A stretch of 64,000 nt of DNA from Ruthenibacterium lactatiformans (GTDB lineage: Bacteria > Bacillota > Clostridia > Oscillospirales > Ruminococcaceae). Positions 43,818 through 52,622 of this stretch are shown piece by piece (within the stretch, counting starts at the first letter, position 1; the number at the start of each line of letters is the position of its first letter). Position numbers and translations under genes: made by a program. Where the stretch lies: NCBI RefSeq assembly GCF_000949455.1, contig NZ_JXXK01000002.1:62001-126000 (forward strand), in the 5' to 3' direction. The notes under the pieces are model-generated. The model was not told the origin of the DNA. It ran no database searches and worked only from the letters and a program-made list of their open reading frames with translations.

Positions 43818-44051
43818 GCATATTTCTCGCGCGGCGCGCGGGTTTGCGAGGCCTTTCGTGTTTTATCCCATCCTTTGGCGCGCCCGGCGCCCGGCCGCGG
43901 GGCAAATTTGCAAAAAAGAGCGGCTTTTCCCCGCGTTTTGTGGTATGCTATTAACAGCCGCCGGTGCGCCTGTATGGGCGCACCGGCCATGCGCGCGGCG
44001 CACCTCCGGGGCGTCCCGCCGCTTTCTAAAAAACGAGCAAGGAGAGATCAT

Positions 44052-45788
44052 ATGATTCACCGCCGTAAAGCCGGCCGCGCGGCCGCCGCCGTGCTGGCCG
44101 CCTGCCTGCTGTTTTCCGCCTGCGGGCCGAACCTGTTCCAGACGCAGGCCGAGGAACGCCCGCCCGTTGTGCATGCCGATGTGGATTTCAGTACGCTGGA
44201 GTACACACGTCCCGACCTGGACGCGCTGAACGCGAAGATCGACACAGCGCTGGAGCAGGTCTCCGCCGGAGACAAGGAAGAAGAAACATTGGCCCTCTAC
44301 GACGACATTCTGGCGGATATCAGCGAGCTGGACACCATGAGCGCCATCGCCGGCATCCGCTACAATATCGACCTTACGGACGAATATTACGAAGCCGAGG
44401 AGCTGGCTCTGGACGAAGCATACACCCGTCTGGACAACCGCATGAACGAACTGACGGGCGCGATCCTGGAATCCGGCTACGGCAAGGCCGCCCGTGCGCG
44501 CTGGGGCGACGGCTTCGTGGAGCGTTACGAGGTGAACAGCAAGCTCAATTCTCCTGAGATAGAAGAGCTGAGCATACGGGAACAGGCCCTTGTGAGCGAG
44601 TATCAGAAGCTGTCCGCCACCGAATATACGGCCGAGCGCGACGGAGAAGCCGTGACGCTGAACGATCTGGATCTGACGCAGGAATCCGATATCGCGCTGT
44701 ACTATGCGATCTATGAAAAGCGCAACGCAGAGCTGGGACAGATCTACCGTGAACTGGTGCAGCTGCGCGTGGAGATCGCCAAAAAGCTGGGTTATGACAG
44801 CTACACCGATTACGCCTATGACCTCCTGGGCCGCGATTTCACCAAAGAGGATGCGGCCGCGTTCAGCGAAAAGGTCAAGGAGTACCTGGCCCCCATCAGC
44901 GACGCGATCTACAACCGCTATTACAGCGATATTGCCGCGGCACAGGCCCGCACGGACGTTACCTTTGACGACGGCATCCCTGTGCTGGAACAGGCGCTGA
45001 AGAACGGTGGATATCCCGCCGCCATGAGCGACGCGCTGACCTACATGCTGGAACACAACCTGTACAGCTTCGGCGGCGGCGCAAACAAAATGGCTGCGGG
45101 CTACACCACGCTGCTGAACCGTTACGCCGCGCCGTATATGTTTGTGAATACCGATTATTATACCGACCCGGGTACACTGTTCCACGAGTTCGGCCACTAT
45201 TACAACTTCTACCTCATGGGAGAGACGCTCTGGAACGACGGCAACAATCTGGATCTGGCGGAGATCCACTCCCAGGGTCTGGAAGTGCTGATGTTCGACA
45301 CCTACGAGGATATGTACGGCGAGGACGCCTCCTATATCGAGTACGCACAACTGATGAACCTGGTGGATTCCGTACTTCAGGGCTGTGCCGAGGACGAATT
45401 CCAGCAGGCCGTGTTTGAGGACCCGGACATGCCGCTGGACGAGATGAACCTTCTGCATGCCCAGATCTATCAGGACTACATGGGTTATCCTCTGGTTTAC
45501 GAGTGGGTGGATATCCACCATCATTTCGAAACGCCGTTCTACTATGTCAGCTATGCCACCTCCGCCGTGTCCGCGCTGGAACTCTGGGCGGACGCGCTGG
45601 AAAACCGGGACAAAGCCATGCAGATCTATGATAAGCTGACGCAATATACCATCAACGTGGAATACCTGGAAACACTTAAGAAAGTGGGGCTGAGCGACCC
45701 GTTCTCCTCCGATTGCGTGCAGCGCGTGGCGCAGGCGCTGAATGACGAGATGCAGCTTTCCGGCAAGCCGGGCTCCAAGGCCGCATGA
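44052..45788 (+). CDS. M3-family oligoendopeptidase, predicted lipoprotein
   Basis: A 578-residue zinc peptidase. The active site HEFGH (about 378-382) and the later Glu in EIHSQGLEV fit the M3 (PepF/thimet) family. Unlike the usual cytoplasmic PepF, it has an N-terminal signal with the lipobox LLFSAC, so it should be anchored outside the cell and may trim peptides for uptake. GGAGAG precedes the ATG at 44052. It is a single gene bounded by a strong terminator. Confidence 0.9.
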   Translation: MIHRRKAGRAAAAVLAACLLFSACGPNLFQTQAEERPPVVHADVDFSTLEYTRPDLDALNAKIDTALEQVSAGDKEEETLALYDDILADISELDTMSAIAGIRYNIDLTDEYYEAEELALDEAYTRLDNRMNELTGAILESGYGKAARARWGDGFVERYEVNSKLNSPEIEELSIREQALVSEYQKLSATEYTAERDGEAVTLNDLDLTQESDIALYYAIYEKRNAELGQIYRELVQLRVEIAKKLGYDSYTDYAYDLLGRDFTKEDAAAFSEKVKEYLAPISDAIYNRYYSDIAAAQARTDVTFDDGIPVLEQALKNGGYPAAMSDALTYMLEHNLYSFGGGANKMAAGYTTLLNRYAAPYMFVNTDYYTDPGTLFHEFGHYYNFYLMGETLWNDGNNLDLAEIHSQGLEVLMFDTYEDMYGEDASYIEYAQLMNLVDSVLQGCAEDEFQQAVFEDPDMPLDEMNLLHAQIYQDYMGYPLVYEWVDIHHHFETPFYYVSYATSAVSALELWADALENRDKAMQIYDKLTQYTINVEYLETLKKVGLSDPFSSDCVQRVAQALNDEMQLSGKPGSKAA

Positions 45789-45817
45789 CCTTTATTCCGC
45801 CACCATTCCTTCGTATC

Positions 45818-45866
45818 AAAAAAGCCGCCGCGGCTCCGCTGAACGGGAGCCGCGGCGGCGTTTTCG
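45818..45866. terminator. Bidirectional terminator
   Basis: GCCGCCGCGGCTCC-GCTGAAC-GGGAGCCGCGGCGGC with A/T runs on both sides, between the M3 gene (+) and the topoisomerase A gene (-). Confidence 0.92.
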
Positions 45867-45884
45867 ATTCCGTTTTCCGGGCCC

Positions 45885-48131
45885 TTACAGCAGCTGCATC
45901 TGCTCGGCGGTGTCCTCGCCGCGCAGGATAGCACCTGCCGCGGGCAGCGTACGCACGCGGTAGCGGTGCGGGTCCGTCAATTCCAGATTGGCTGCGCGGC
46001 GCACATGGATGATGGACTGGTTCTTTTTCAGCGTAACAACGTTCACACCTGCGGTATTCTTTGTCTGCTTCGCGGGCACCTGGGCCGAATTCACCAGCAG
46101 CATGCGGCCTGCGCTGGTGTAAATGGCAAGCTCGCATTCCTCGTGCAGGTGTGCCGCGTACACCAGCGGCGATTTGTCGCTGAAGGCATTGAGCAGCTTG
46201 CGCCGGTTCTGCTTGGTGGCGTAGCTTTCCATGGGCACCTTTGCCGCTTTGCCGTTGGCAAACAGGAAGAACATATGGCCTTTGTAATCCGTTGTAAGGG
46301 CCATATACACGGGCGTTTCGCCCTCCTCCATGCCCAGCCGCGCGGCGATATAGTCGCCCATCACGCTGGCCTTGCCGTCGTCAAAATCGCCCACGCGGCA
46401 CTTGTACACCTGGCATTTGCTGGTGAAGAACAACAGCTCGGCGTTGTTCTTCGTTTCCATCTGGACGGTGATCTCGTCGCCCTCCTTGAGCTTTTGCTCA
46501 CCGGACATCCGCAGGGACTGCGGCGTGATCTTTTTAAAATATCCTTCGCGGGTATAGAACACGGTAACGGGATAATCCGGCATGCCTTCGTCCTCGTCCT
46601 CATCCTCGGGCAGCTCCGCCTCGTACAGGATCTCGCTGCGGCGCGGCTCGCCGTATTGCTTGGCGACCGCCGCCAGTTCGTCGATGATGACCCTTTTGAT
46701 TTTTGCCGGGCTGTTCAGGATATCCTTCAGCCGGGCGATGTCCGCTTCCAGGTCCGTCGTTTCCTGTGTACGCCTGAGGATGTATTCGCGGTTCAGGTGG
46801 CGCAGCTTGATCTCAGCCACATACTCTGCCTGCACCTTGTCGATGCCGAAGCCGATCATCAGGTTGGGCACCACCTCGGCTTCCTCTTCGGTCTCGCGCA
46901 CAATGCGCACAGCCTTGTCGATATCCAGCAGAATGGCCTCCAGGCCCTTGAGCAGATGCAGGCGCTTTTCCTTGCCCTGCAGATCGTAATACGTACGGCG
47001 GCGCACGCACTCGGTGCGGAATGCGGCCCACTCGCCCAATATCTCGCGCACGCCCATCACACGCGGCATGCCCGAGATGAGGATATTGAAATTGCATGGG
47101 AAACTGTCCTCCAGCGGCGTCATGCGGAACAGCTTCTGCATCACCTTGTCCGCGTCCTGCCCGCGCTTGAGGTCAATGGTCAGCTTGAGGCCGTTGAGAT
47201 CCGTCTCGTCGCGCATGTCGCTGATCTCTTTTACGCGGCCGGATTTTACGAGCTCGGCGATCTTGTCCATAATGGCCTCGATCGTGGTCGTGGGCGGGAT
47301 CTGGGTCACCTCGATCATATTGCCGTCTTTCTGGTACTCATATCGGGCGCGCACGCGCACGCCGCCCCGGCCCGTCTCATAGATCCTGCCGATATCCTCC
47401 TCATTGTACAGGATATAGCCGCCGCCCACGAAATCCGGTGCGGGCAGGGTGGAGCGGATGTCATGATCCGGGTTCTTAAGCAGGGCAATGGTGGTCTCGC
47501 ACAGCTCCGCCAGGTTGAATGAGCAGATGCTGGACGCCATACCCACGGCGATGCCCAGTGTGTTGTTGGCCAGGATCGTCGGGAACGTGACGGGCAGCAG
47601 CGTGGGCTCCTGCGTGGTGGCGTCGTAGTTGTCCACAAAATCGACGGTATCCTTGTCGATGTCGCGGAACAGCTCGTTGCACACCTCCTCCAGCTTCGCC
47701 TCGGTATAACGCGAGGCGGCGTATGCCATATCCCGGCTGTACGCTTTGCCGAAGTTGCCCTTGCCGGAAACGAAGGGCACCAGCAGGCTTTCGTTTCCCC
47801 GTGCCAGGCGCACCATGGTATCGTAAATAGCCTGGTCACCGTGGGGGTTCAGGTGCATGGTGCTGCCCACGATGTTGGCGGACTTTGTGCGGTTACCCTT
47901 CAAAAGGCCCATGTCATACATCGTGTACAGCACCTTGCGGTGGGCCGGCTTAAAGCCGTCGATCTCCGGCAGCGCGCGGGAGACGATGACGCTCATGGCG
48001 TAGGGCATATAGTTGGTTTCCAGCGTCTGGGTGATGGGTTCTTCCAGTACGCTGCCCGCGTCCAGTATCTCTACGCTGTCGCCCAACTGCGGGCGCGCGG
48101 CTGTTTTTTTCGGCTGTTTTTTCTTTGCCAT
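45885..48131 (-). CDS. Type IIA topoisomerase subunit A (ParC/GyrA-type)
   Basis: A 748-residue DNA-cleaving subunit. The active-site Tyr is in AAASRYTEAKL-type context (YAASRYTEAK), with GyrA blocks PYAMSVIVSRALPEIDGFKP and HGDQAIYDTMVRLA. The C-terminal beta-pinwheel is present but short, and no GyrA-box (QRRGGKG) is evident, so topoisomerase IV or a second Clostridia-type enzyme is more likely than gyrase. The usual Ser of the quinolone-determining HPHGDS motif is Gln here (NPHGDQ). It follows its B-subunit gene by 114 bases. Confidence 0.9.
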   Translation of the reverse strand: MAKKKQPKKTAARPQLGDSVEILDAGSVLEEPITQTLETNYMPYAMSVIVSRALPEIDGFKPAHRKVLYTMYDMGLLKGNRTKSANIVGSTMHLNPHGDQAIYDTMVRLARGNESLLVPFVSGKGNFGKAYSRDMAYAASRYTEAKLEEVCNELFRDIDKDTVDFVDNYDATTQEPTLLPVTFPTILANNTLGIAVGMASSICSFNLAELCETTIALLKNPDHDIRSTLPAPDFVGGGYILYNEEDIGRIYETGRGGVRVRARYEYQKDGNMIEVTQIPPTTTIEAIMDKIAELVKSGRVKEISDMRDETDLNGLKLTIDLKRGQDADKVMQKLFRMTPLEDSFPCNFNILISGMPRVMGVREILGEWAAFRTECVRRRTYYDLQGKEKRLHLLKGLEAILLDIDKAVRIVRETEEEAEVVPNLMIGFGIDKVQAEYVAEIKLRHLNREYILRRTQETTDLEADIARLKDILNSPAKIKRVIIDELAAVAKQYGEPRRSEILYEAELPEDEDEDEGMPDYPVTVFYTREGYFKKITPQSLRMSGEQKLKEGDEITVQMETKNNAELLFFTSKCQVYKCRVGDFDDGKASVMGDYIAARLGMEEGETPVYMALTTDYKGHMFFLFANGKAAKVPMESYATKQNRRKLLNAFSDKSPLVYAAHLHEECELAIYTSAGRMLLVNSAQVPAKQTKNTAGVNVVTLKKNQSIIHVRRAANLELTDPHRYRVRTLPAAGAILRGEDTAEQMQLL

Positions 48132-48245
48132 CTGTTTTCCTCACATCTCAAGAATTGTGCGGCCGCCGAACGGGTCCAACGTATGGCCCTTGGGGCAGGC
48201 CGCGGACGCGGCTTGTTCAGCGTCCGTCCGGGAAGGACGCATCCG

Positions 48246-50225
48246 TCAGGACACGTCCAGCTCATCCAGATATTCGTAGCCATGGTTGGCGATATGCTCC
48301 TTGCGGCCCGCCAGGTTGTCGCCCAACAGCAGGTCAAACACTTCTCCCGTGCGCTTTGCATCCTCCGGCGTTACCTTGATGAGGCGGCGCGTCTCGGGGT
48401 TCATCGTCGTCAGCCACATCATCTCTGCGTCGTTTTCGCCAAGGCCCTTGGAACGCTGGATGGTATACTTTGCACCGCCGATGCGTTTCAAAAATTCAGC
48501 CTTTTCCGGTTCGGTATAAGCAAAGTACGTCTTGCCCTTGCTCTCGATCTCATACAGGGGCGATTCCGCGATATACACATAGCCTTCCTCGATGAGTGAA
48601 GGAACAAGACGGTAGATCATCGTCAGGATCAGCGTGCGGATCTGGTAGCCGTCCACATCGGCGTCGGTACAGATGATGACCTTGCTCCAGCGCAGGTTGG
48701 CGATGTCAAAGCTGGAGAGATCCTTTTTGCCCTTGCCGCCCAGTTCCACACCGCAGCCCAGCACCTTGATGAGGTCCGTGATGATATCGCTTTTGAAAAT
48801 CCGGTCGTAATCCGCCTTCAGGCAGTTGAGGATCTTTCCGCGCACGGGCATGATGGCCTGGAATTCCGAATCCCGGCTGGTTTTGACGGCGCCCATGGCC
48901 GAATCGCCCTCCACAATATATATCTCACGGCGGGCAAGGTCCTTGGAGCGGCAGTCCACAAATTTCTGCACGCGGTTGGCGATGTCTATCTGGGCAGAGA
49001 GCGTCTTTTTCGCGCCCTGGCGCACCTTGTCCGCATGCTCGCGGCTCTGCTTGTTCACCAGCACCTGCTGGGCCAGCTTCATCGCCTCGTCAGGCTTTTC
49101 GATGAAGTACACTTCCAGGTTGTGCTTGAGGAACTCCGTCATGGCCTGCTGAATGAACTTGTTGGTGATGGCTTTTTTCGTCTGGTTCTCGTAGCTCGTC
49201 TGCGTGGAGAACGAACTGGAGACGAAAATCAGGCAGTCCTGCACGTCGGTGAAGGTGATCTTGCTCTCGCCTTTTTTGTACAGGTTTTTCGCCTTTAAAA
49301 ATGCGTCGATCTGGTTGACGAAAGCCAGCTTCACGGCGCGGTCCGGGCTGCCGCCGTGCTCCAGCCAGCTGGAGTTGTGATAATATTCCAAAAGCTGATT
49401 TTTATTGGAAAAACAGAACGCGGCGCTCATTTTGACCTTATAGTCCGGCCTGTCCTCCCTGTCGCGCCCTTCGGCGGTGGACTGGCAGAACACCACGGGG
49501 GTCAGGCTTTGAAGGTCGGCCACTTCCTCCACATAGTCCTTGATGCCGTTTTCGTAGCAGTATTCCGTTACTTCCTTTTTCTCGCCGCTCTCGTCGGTGA
49601 ACACAAAGGTGACGCCCGCGTTGACAACGGCCTGGCGCTTGATGACGTCCTTATAATATTCACTGGGCACGTTGATATCGGTGAACACTTCGGCATCCGG
49701 CTTCCAACGGATGGCGGAGCCCGTTTTTTTGCGGGTGGCAGGCTCTTTTTTCAGCCCTCCCGTGTTTTCCCCCTTGCGGAAATCCAGGTGATAATGGAAA
49801 CCGTCCCGGTAAATATCCGCCGTCATCCATTCGGACGCATACTGCGTGGCGCACAGGCCCAGACCGTTCAGGCCCAGGGAATATTCGTAATTGTCCGCGC
49901 CGGCGGAGTATTTGCCGCCCGCGTACATCTCGCAGAACAGCAGCTCCCAGTTGTAGCGCTGCTCGTTTTTATTGTAATCCACGGGCATGCCGCGGCCGAA
50001 GTCCTCCACCTCTACCGAGCCGTCCTTAAACTTGGTGATGAGGATGCGGTTGCCGTAGCCCTCACGCGCCTCATCGATGGCGTTGGACAATATCTCGAAA
50101 ATGGAATGGGCGCAGCCGTCCACGCCGTCGGAGCCAAAAATAACGCCGGGACGCTTGCGCACCCGGTCGGCGCCCTTCAGGGATGTGATGCTTTCATTGG
50201 TATAGGCGGCAGGTTTTCTTGCCAT
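48246..50225 (-). CDS. Type IIA topoisomerase subunit B (ParE/GyrB-type)
   Basis: A 659-residue ATPase subunit: GHKL domain (ILSNAIDEAREG, EDFGRGMPVD, LGLNGLGLCATQY), transducer domain, and Toprim domain with VEGDSAMGAVKTSRDSEFQA and CTDADVDGYQIRT. The EGDSAMG variant replaces the common EGDSAGG and, with the PVRGKILN block, marks the divergent second B-subunit family seen in Clostridia. AAGGAGG precedes the ATG at 50225; the ATG at 50252 has no ribosome site. Confidence 0.9.
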   Translation of the reverse strand: MARKPAAYTNESITSLKGADRVRKRPGVIFGSDGVDGCAHSIFEILSNAIDEAREGYGNRILITKFKDGSVEVEDFGRGMPVDYNKNEQRYNWELLFCEMYAGGKYSAGADNYEYSLGLNGLGLCATQYASEWMTADIYRDGFHYHLDFRKGENTGGLKKEPATRKKTGSAIRWKPDAEVFTDINVPSEYYKDVIKRQAVVNAGVTFVFTDESGEKKEVTEYCYENGIKDYVEEVADLQSLTPVVFCQSTAEGRDREDRPDYKVKMSAAFCFSNKNQLLEYYHNSSWLEHGGSPDRAVKLAFVNQIDAFLKAKNLYKKGESKITFTDVQDCLIFVSSSFSTQTSYENQTKKAITNKFIQQAMTEFLKHNLEVYFIEKPDEAMKLAQQVLVNKQSREHADKVRQGAKKTLSAQIDIANRVQKFVDCRSKDLARREIYIVEGDSAMGAVKTSRDSEFQAIMPVRGKILNCLKADYDRIFKSDIITDLIKVLGCGVELGGKGKKDLSSFDIANLRWSKVIICTDADVDGYQIRTLILTMIYRLVPSLIEEGYVYIAESPLYEIESKGKTYFAYTEPEKAEFLKRIGGAKYTIQRSKGLGENDAEMMWLTTMNPETRRLIKVTPEDAKRTGEVFDLLLGDNLAGRKEHIANHGYEYLDELDVS

Positions 50226-50376
50226 TCGGTTTGTGCCTCCTTGGAGCTTCATATTTGTGATCGCTTTGCCGTACAGAGCTATAAAACAGCCCTATAGCCA
50301 TATGCTGTAACCGCGCACAGGGCGGCCCGTCTGGGCCGCCCGGCGCAACGCTGCTTTTGTTTTGGGCGTTCCCGCA

Positions 50377-51306
50377 TCACAGCAGATACTGCGACACCAG
50401 CACCGCCCCCATCGTGAACACCGCGGCCGCGGCCATGGTGACAAAGGGCATATACCGCAGGATAAAATCCGCCGTGGAATCCTTCATGATGGAAACGCAG
50501 GCCTGCGGTGCGCCGCCCATGGCCGGAACGGCGGGCCGTTCCATTTCCTGCTCCGGTACGCCGCGCAGCGCGCGCGGCATCCGGGGCTTTTGCACAGCAT
50601 ACTGCACGCCGCCGCCCCGCTGCCCGCCGGAGCCGCCGGCGGGCGCTTCGTCCTGCACGGGCAAAAACTGCATATCCGCACCAAACTGGGGGCGTGCCGG
50701 CGCCGCGCCGCTCTGCGCATCGCGCACGGCCGCCTGCATCAGCACCTTTTCCACGCCGCACTCGCTGCAATAACGGATGCCGCGGCCCGCGTTGTAATTG
50801 AACGCGCCGCAGGTGCAGCGCCAGCCGTCGGCAGCCTCCTCGGGGTAATAGTCCGCATCCTGCGTGCCCAACGCGCGGCACACGGCCGCGCGTTCGCGCT
50901 GGGGCAGGGGCCGCAGCGCAGGCAGCGCCACAGCCGGGCAGCGGCGCAGATCATGAGGCGCTCCGTCGTCGTAGGTGACGGAGCCCAGGCGTACCTCCAC
51001 GCTGCCCAAAGGCTCGTCGCTGACAAACACCGCATCGTCGAAGCCGAAGCACTCGCCTTCCCCGGCATACACGTTATCATAGGTAAAGGAGTCCTCCACC
51101 ACCACTTCGCCGTATTTGTTCTTGCAGCGGAAATACGCTGTGAACGAGACCAGCGGGCGGGAGAACAGGTTTTTGAACGTAAGCGTCACGACCGTGGCGC
51201 CCGTGCCTTCCATGCGGAACAGCTCCACCATAACAAAATGCACCGGGCTGCCTTTACAATAATAGCTCGCGCGGGACTGCGCAAGCGGCGTAAATTTCTG
51301 ACTCAT
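50377..51306 (-). CDS. Zinc-ribbon, C-terminally membrane-anchored protein
   Basis: A 309-residue protein of unknown function. Residues 1-130 form a beta-rich domain, followed by a zinc ribbon WRCTCGAFNYNAGRGIRYCS (C-x-C...C-x2-C), a low-complexity Gly/Pro/Ala linker and a C-terminal membrane helix (about 288-306). The order suggests a tail-anchored cytoplasmic protein. Similar double-layered zinc-ribbon proteins are common in Clostridia without known role. The ribosome site is weak (GGTGG). A GGCGGCCC/GGGCCGCC hairpin lies after the stop. Confidence 0.7.
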   Translation of the reverse strand: MSQKFTPLAQSRASYYCKGSPVHFVMVELFRMEGTGATVVTLTFKNLFSRPLVSFTAYFRCKNKYGEVVVEDSFTYDNVYAGEGECFGFDDAVFVSDEPLGSVEVRLGSVTYDDGAPHDLRRCPAVALPALRPLPQRERAAVCRALGTQDADYYPEEAADGWRCTCGAFNYNAGRGIRYCSECGVEKVLMQAAVRDAQSGAAPARPQFGADMQFLPVQDEAPAGGSGGQRGGGVQYAVQKPRMPRALRGVPEQEMERPAVPAMGGAPQACVSIMKDSTADFILRYMPFVTMAAAAVFTMGAVLVSQYLL

Positions 51307-51322
51307 TGGAGCAACACCACCC

Positions 51323-52441
51323 TTAACGGTTTATTTTATCATATTTTTCCGCAACCGGCAAGCCGAGCCCTGCGGCCACGCGGCACAAAAAGTCCTGTGC
51401 ATTGGCCACGATGGGCACGCTGGAAAGGCTGCCCCTGTCCCGCAGTTTGTTGGTGACGAACTCGGAGATATCCACACAGTACAGGTATACCGGCCGTACC
51501 CGGCCGCCGCGCACACAGTAGGAAGGCGTCATATTGCCCGTGGCAATGGTATGCAGCTGGGTGGCCACACAGATGACGGTGGTGGCCTGCTGCACCAGCT
51601 CCCGCATGGCGTTCTGCGCTGCGTACACGTCGCCGTATACGCCGGGCAACGGGCCGTCGTCGCGGATGGAACCGGCCAGCACATAGGGCACGCCGTGCGC
51701 CACGCAGGCATGCATAATGCCGTCCCGGATGCCGTTCTGTTCGATGAACGCCGGAATGGAGCCTGCAGCCCGCGCGGCGTTGATGACGTCGATGTGGTGG
51801 TAATGGCCGTTGGGGCGGCTCTCCTGCGTGTAGATATCCTGCCCCAGCGCCGTGTGCAGCAGCGAACCCTCCAGGTCGTGCGTGGCAAGAGCGTTGCCCG
51901 CCAGCAGGCCGTGGGCATAGCCATTTTCGATGAGCGCCTGCATGGCCGCCTTGGCCGACGCGTCGAAGCTGCATGCCGGACCGAGCACCCATACCACATT
52001 GCCGTGCTCTTTTTCATGGCGCAGCAGCCCGGCCAGTGCGTCATAATCCCGCGTGAAAGCCGTTTCCCGGCTACGCCCGGTGCGGAACGCGAACGCTTCG
52101 GCGCTTTTGCCGCCCGCGGAAAAGCCCTCCGTATGCATCAGAATGCCCTCGCTGCCATCGTCCGTGCGGCCCAGCACCACGCTGTCGCCCTGCACAAGAT
52201 TGCGGAACTCCACAATGCGCAGTTCCCCGTCCGGGGCCAGAACAGGCACGCAGTCCATACGGCTTTTTTCAGCAAGACGCCACACGCCGTCCACTTTATA
52301 ATATTCCGGATACATGCCTGTGGCATGATAGCCCGCAGGCGCGGCGCCGTCCGCAGGGGCCGGTGCCGTGCGCACGCTGGGCGCATTTTGTAAAAGCGGC
52401 GCGGAAAAATCCGGCGCGCAGTATTCGGGCAATGTAAACAT
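51323..52441 (-). CDS. LOR/SDH-type protein (archaeal-type ornithine cyclodeaminase-like)
   Basis: A 372-residue cytoplasmic protein. Its C-terminal two thirds match the conserved pattern of the LOR/SDH bifunctional enzyme family (TIGR00300-type): LLAGNALATHDLEGSLLHTA, GHYHHIDVINAARAAGSI, VLAGSIRDDGPLPGV, ATQLHTIATGNMTPS and VDISEFVTNKLRDRGS. Members include archaeal-type ornithine cyclodeaminase, which makes proline from ornithine, and the C-terminal part of cyanobacterial AgrE. Assignment to that reaction is family-based only. It is divergent from an aldehyde dehydrogenase gene. Confidence 0.75.
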   Translation of the reverse strand: MFTLPEYCAPDFSAPLLQNAPSVRTAPAPADGAAPAGYHATGMYPEYYKVDGVWRLAEKSRMDCVPVLAPDGELRIVEFRNLVQGDSVVLGRTDDGSEGILMHTEGFSAGGKSAEAFAFRTGRSRETAFTRDYDALAGLLRHEKEHGNVVWVLGPACSFDASAKAAMQALIENGYAHGLLAGNALATHDLEGSLLHTALGQDIYTQESRPNGHYHHIDVINAARAAGSIPAFIEQNGIRDGIMHACVAHGVPYVLAGSIRDDGPLPGVYGDVYAAQNAMRELVQQATTVICVATQLHTIATGNMTPSYCVRGGRVRPVYLYCVDISEFVTNKLRDRGSLSSVPIVANAQDFLCRVAAGLGLPVAEKYDKINR

Positions 52442-52548
52442 ATCATTCCCGCCTTTCCTCTGTTTTACAAGTATTCCGCAGGCGCCGGCCGCACGGCAGT
52501 GCGCGTTCGTTTTCGGAAAGCCGCGGCGCCGCTCCTGCAAACACAATG

Positions 52549-52577
52549 TTTACGAGTGCATTATAACATGCTATACT
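52549..52577 (+). promoter_or_regulatory. Promoter of the aldehyde dehydrogenase gene
   Basis: TTTACG (52549-52554) and TATACT (52572-52577) are 17 bases apart, 45 bases before the start. Confidence 0.65.
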
Positions 52578-52622
52578 GACAGCAACAACCCATACCACTA
52601 TAAACCACAGGAGGGCCAAGGC

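Noticed and set aside
43863..45644. 593-codon minus-strand ORF
   Set aside because: Antisense to the M3 peptidase gene; the sense frame has HEFGH, a lipobox and a ribosome site.
45966..47522. 518-codon + strand ORF
   Set aside because: Antisense to the topoisomerase A gene, which has all expected blocks.
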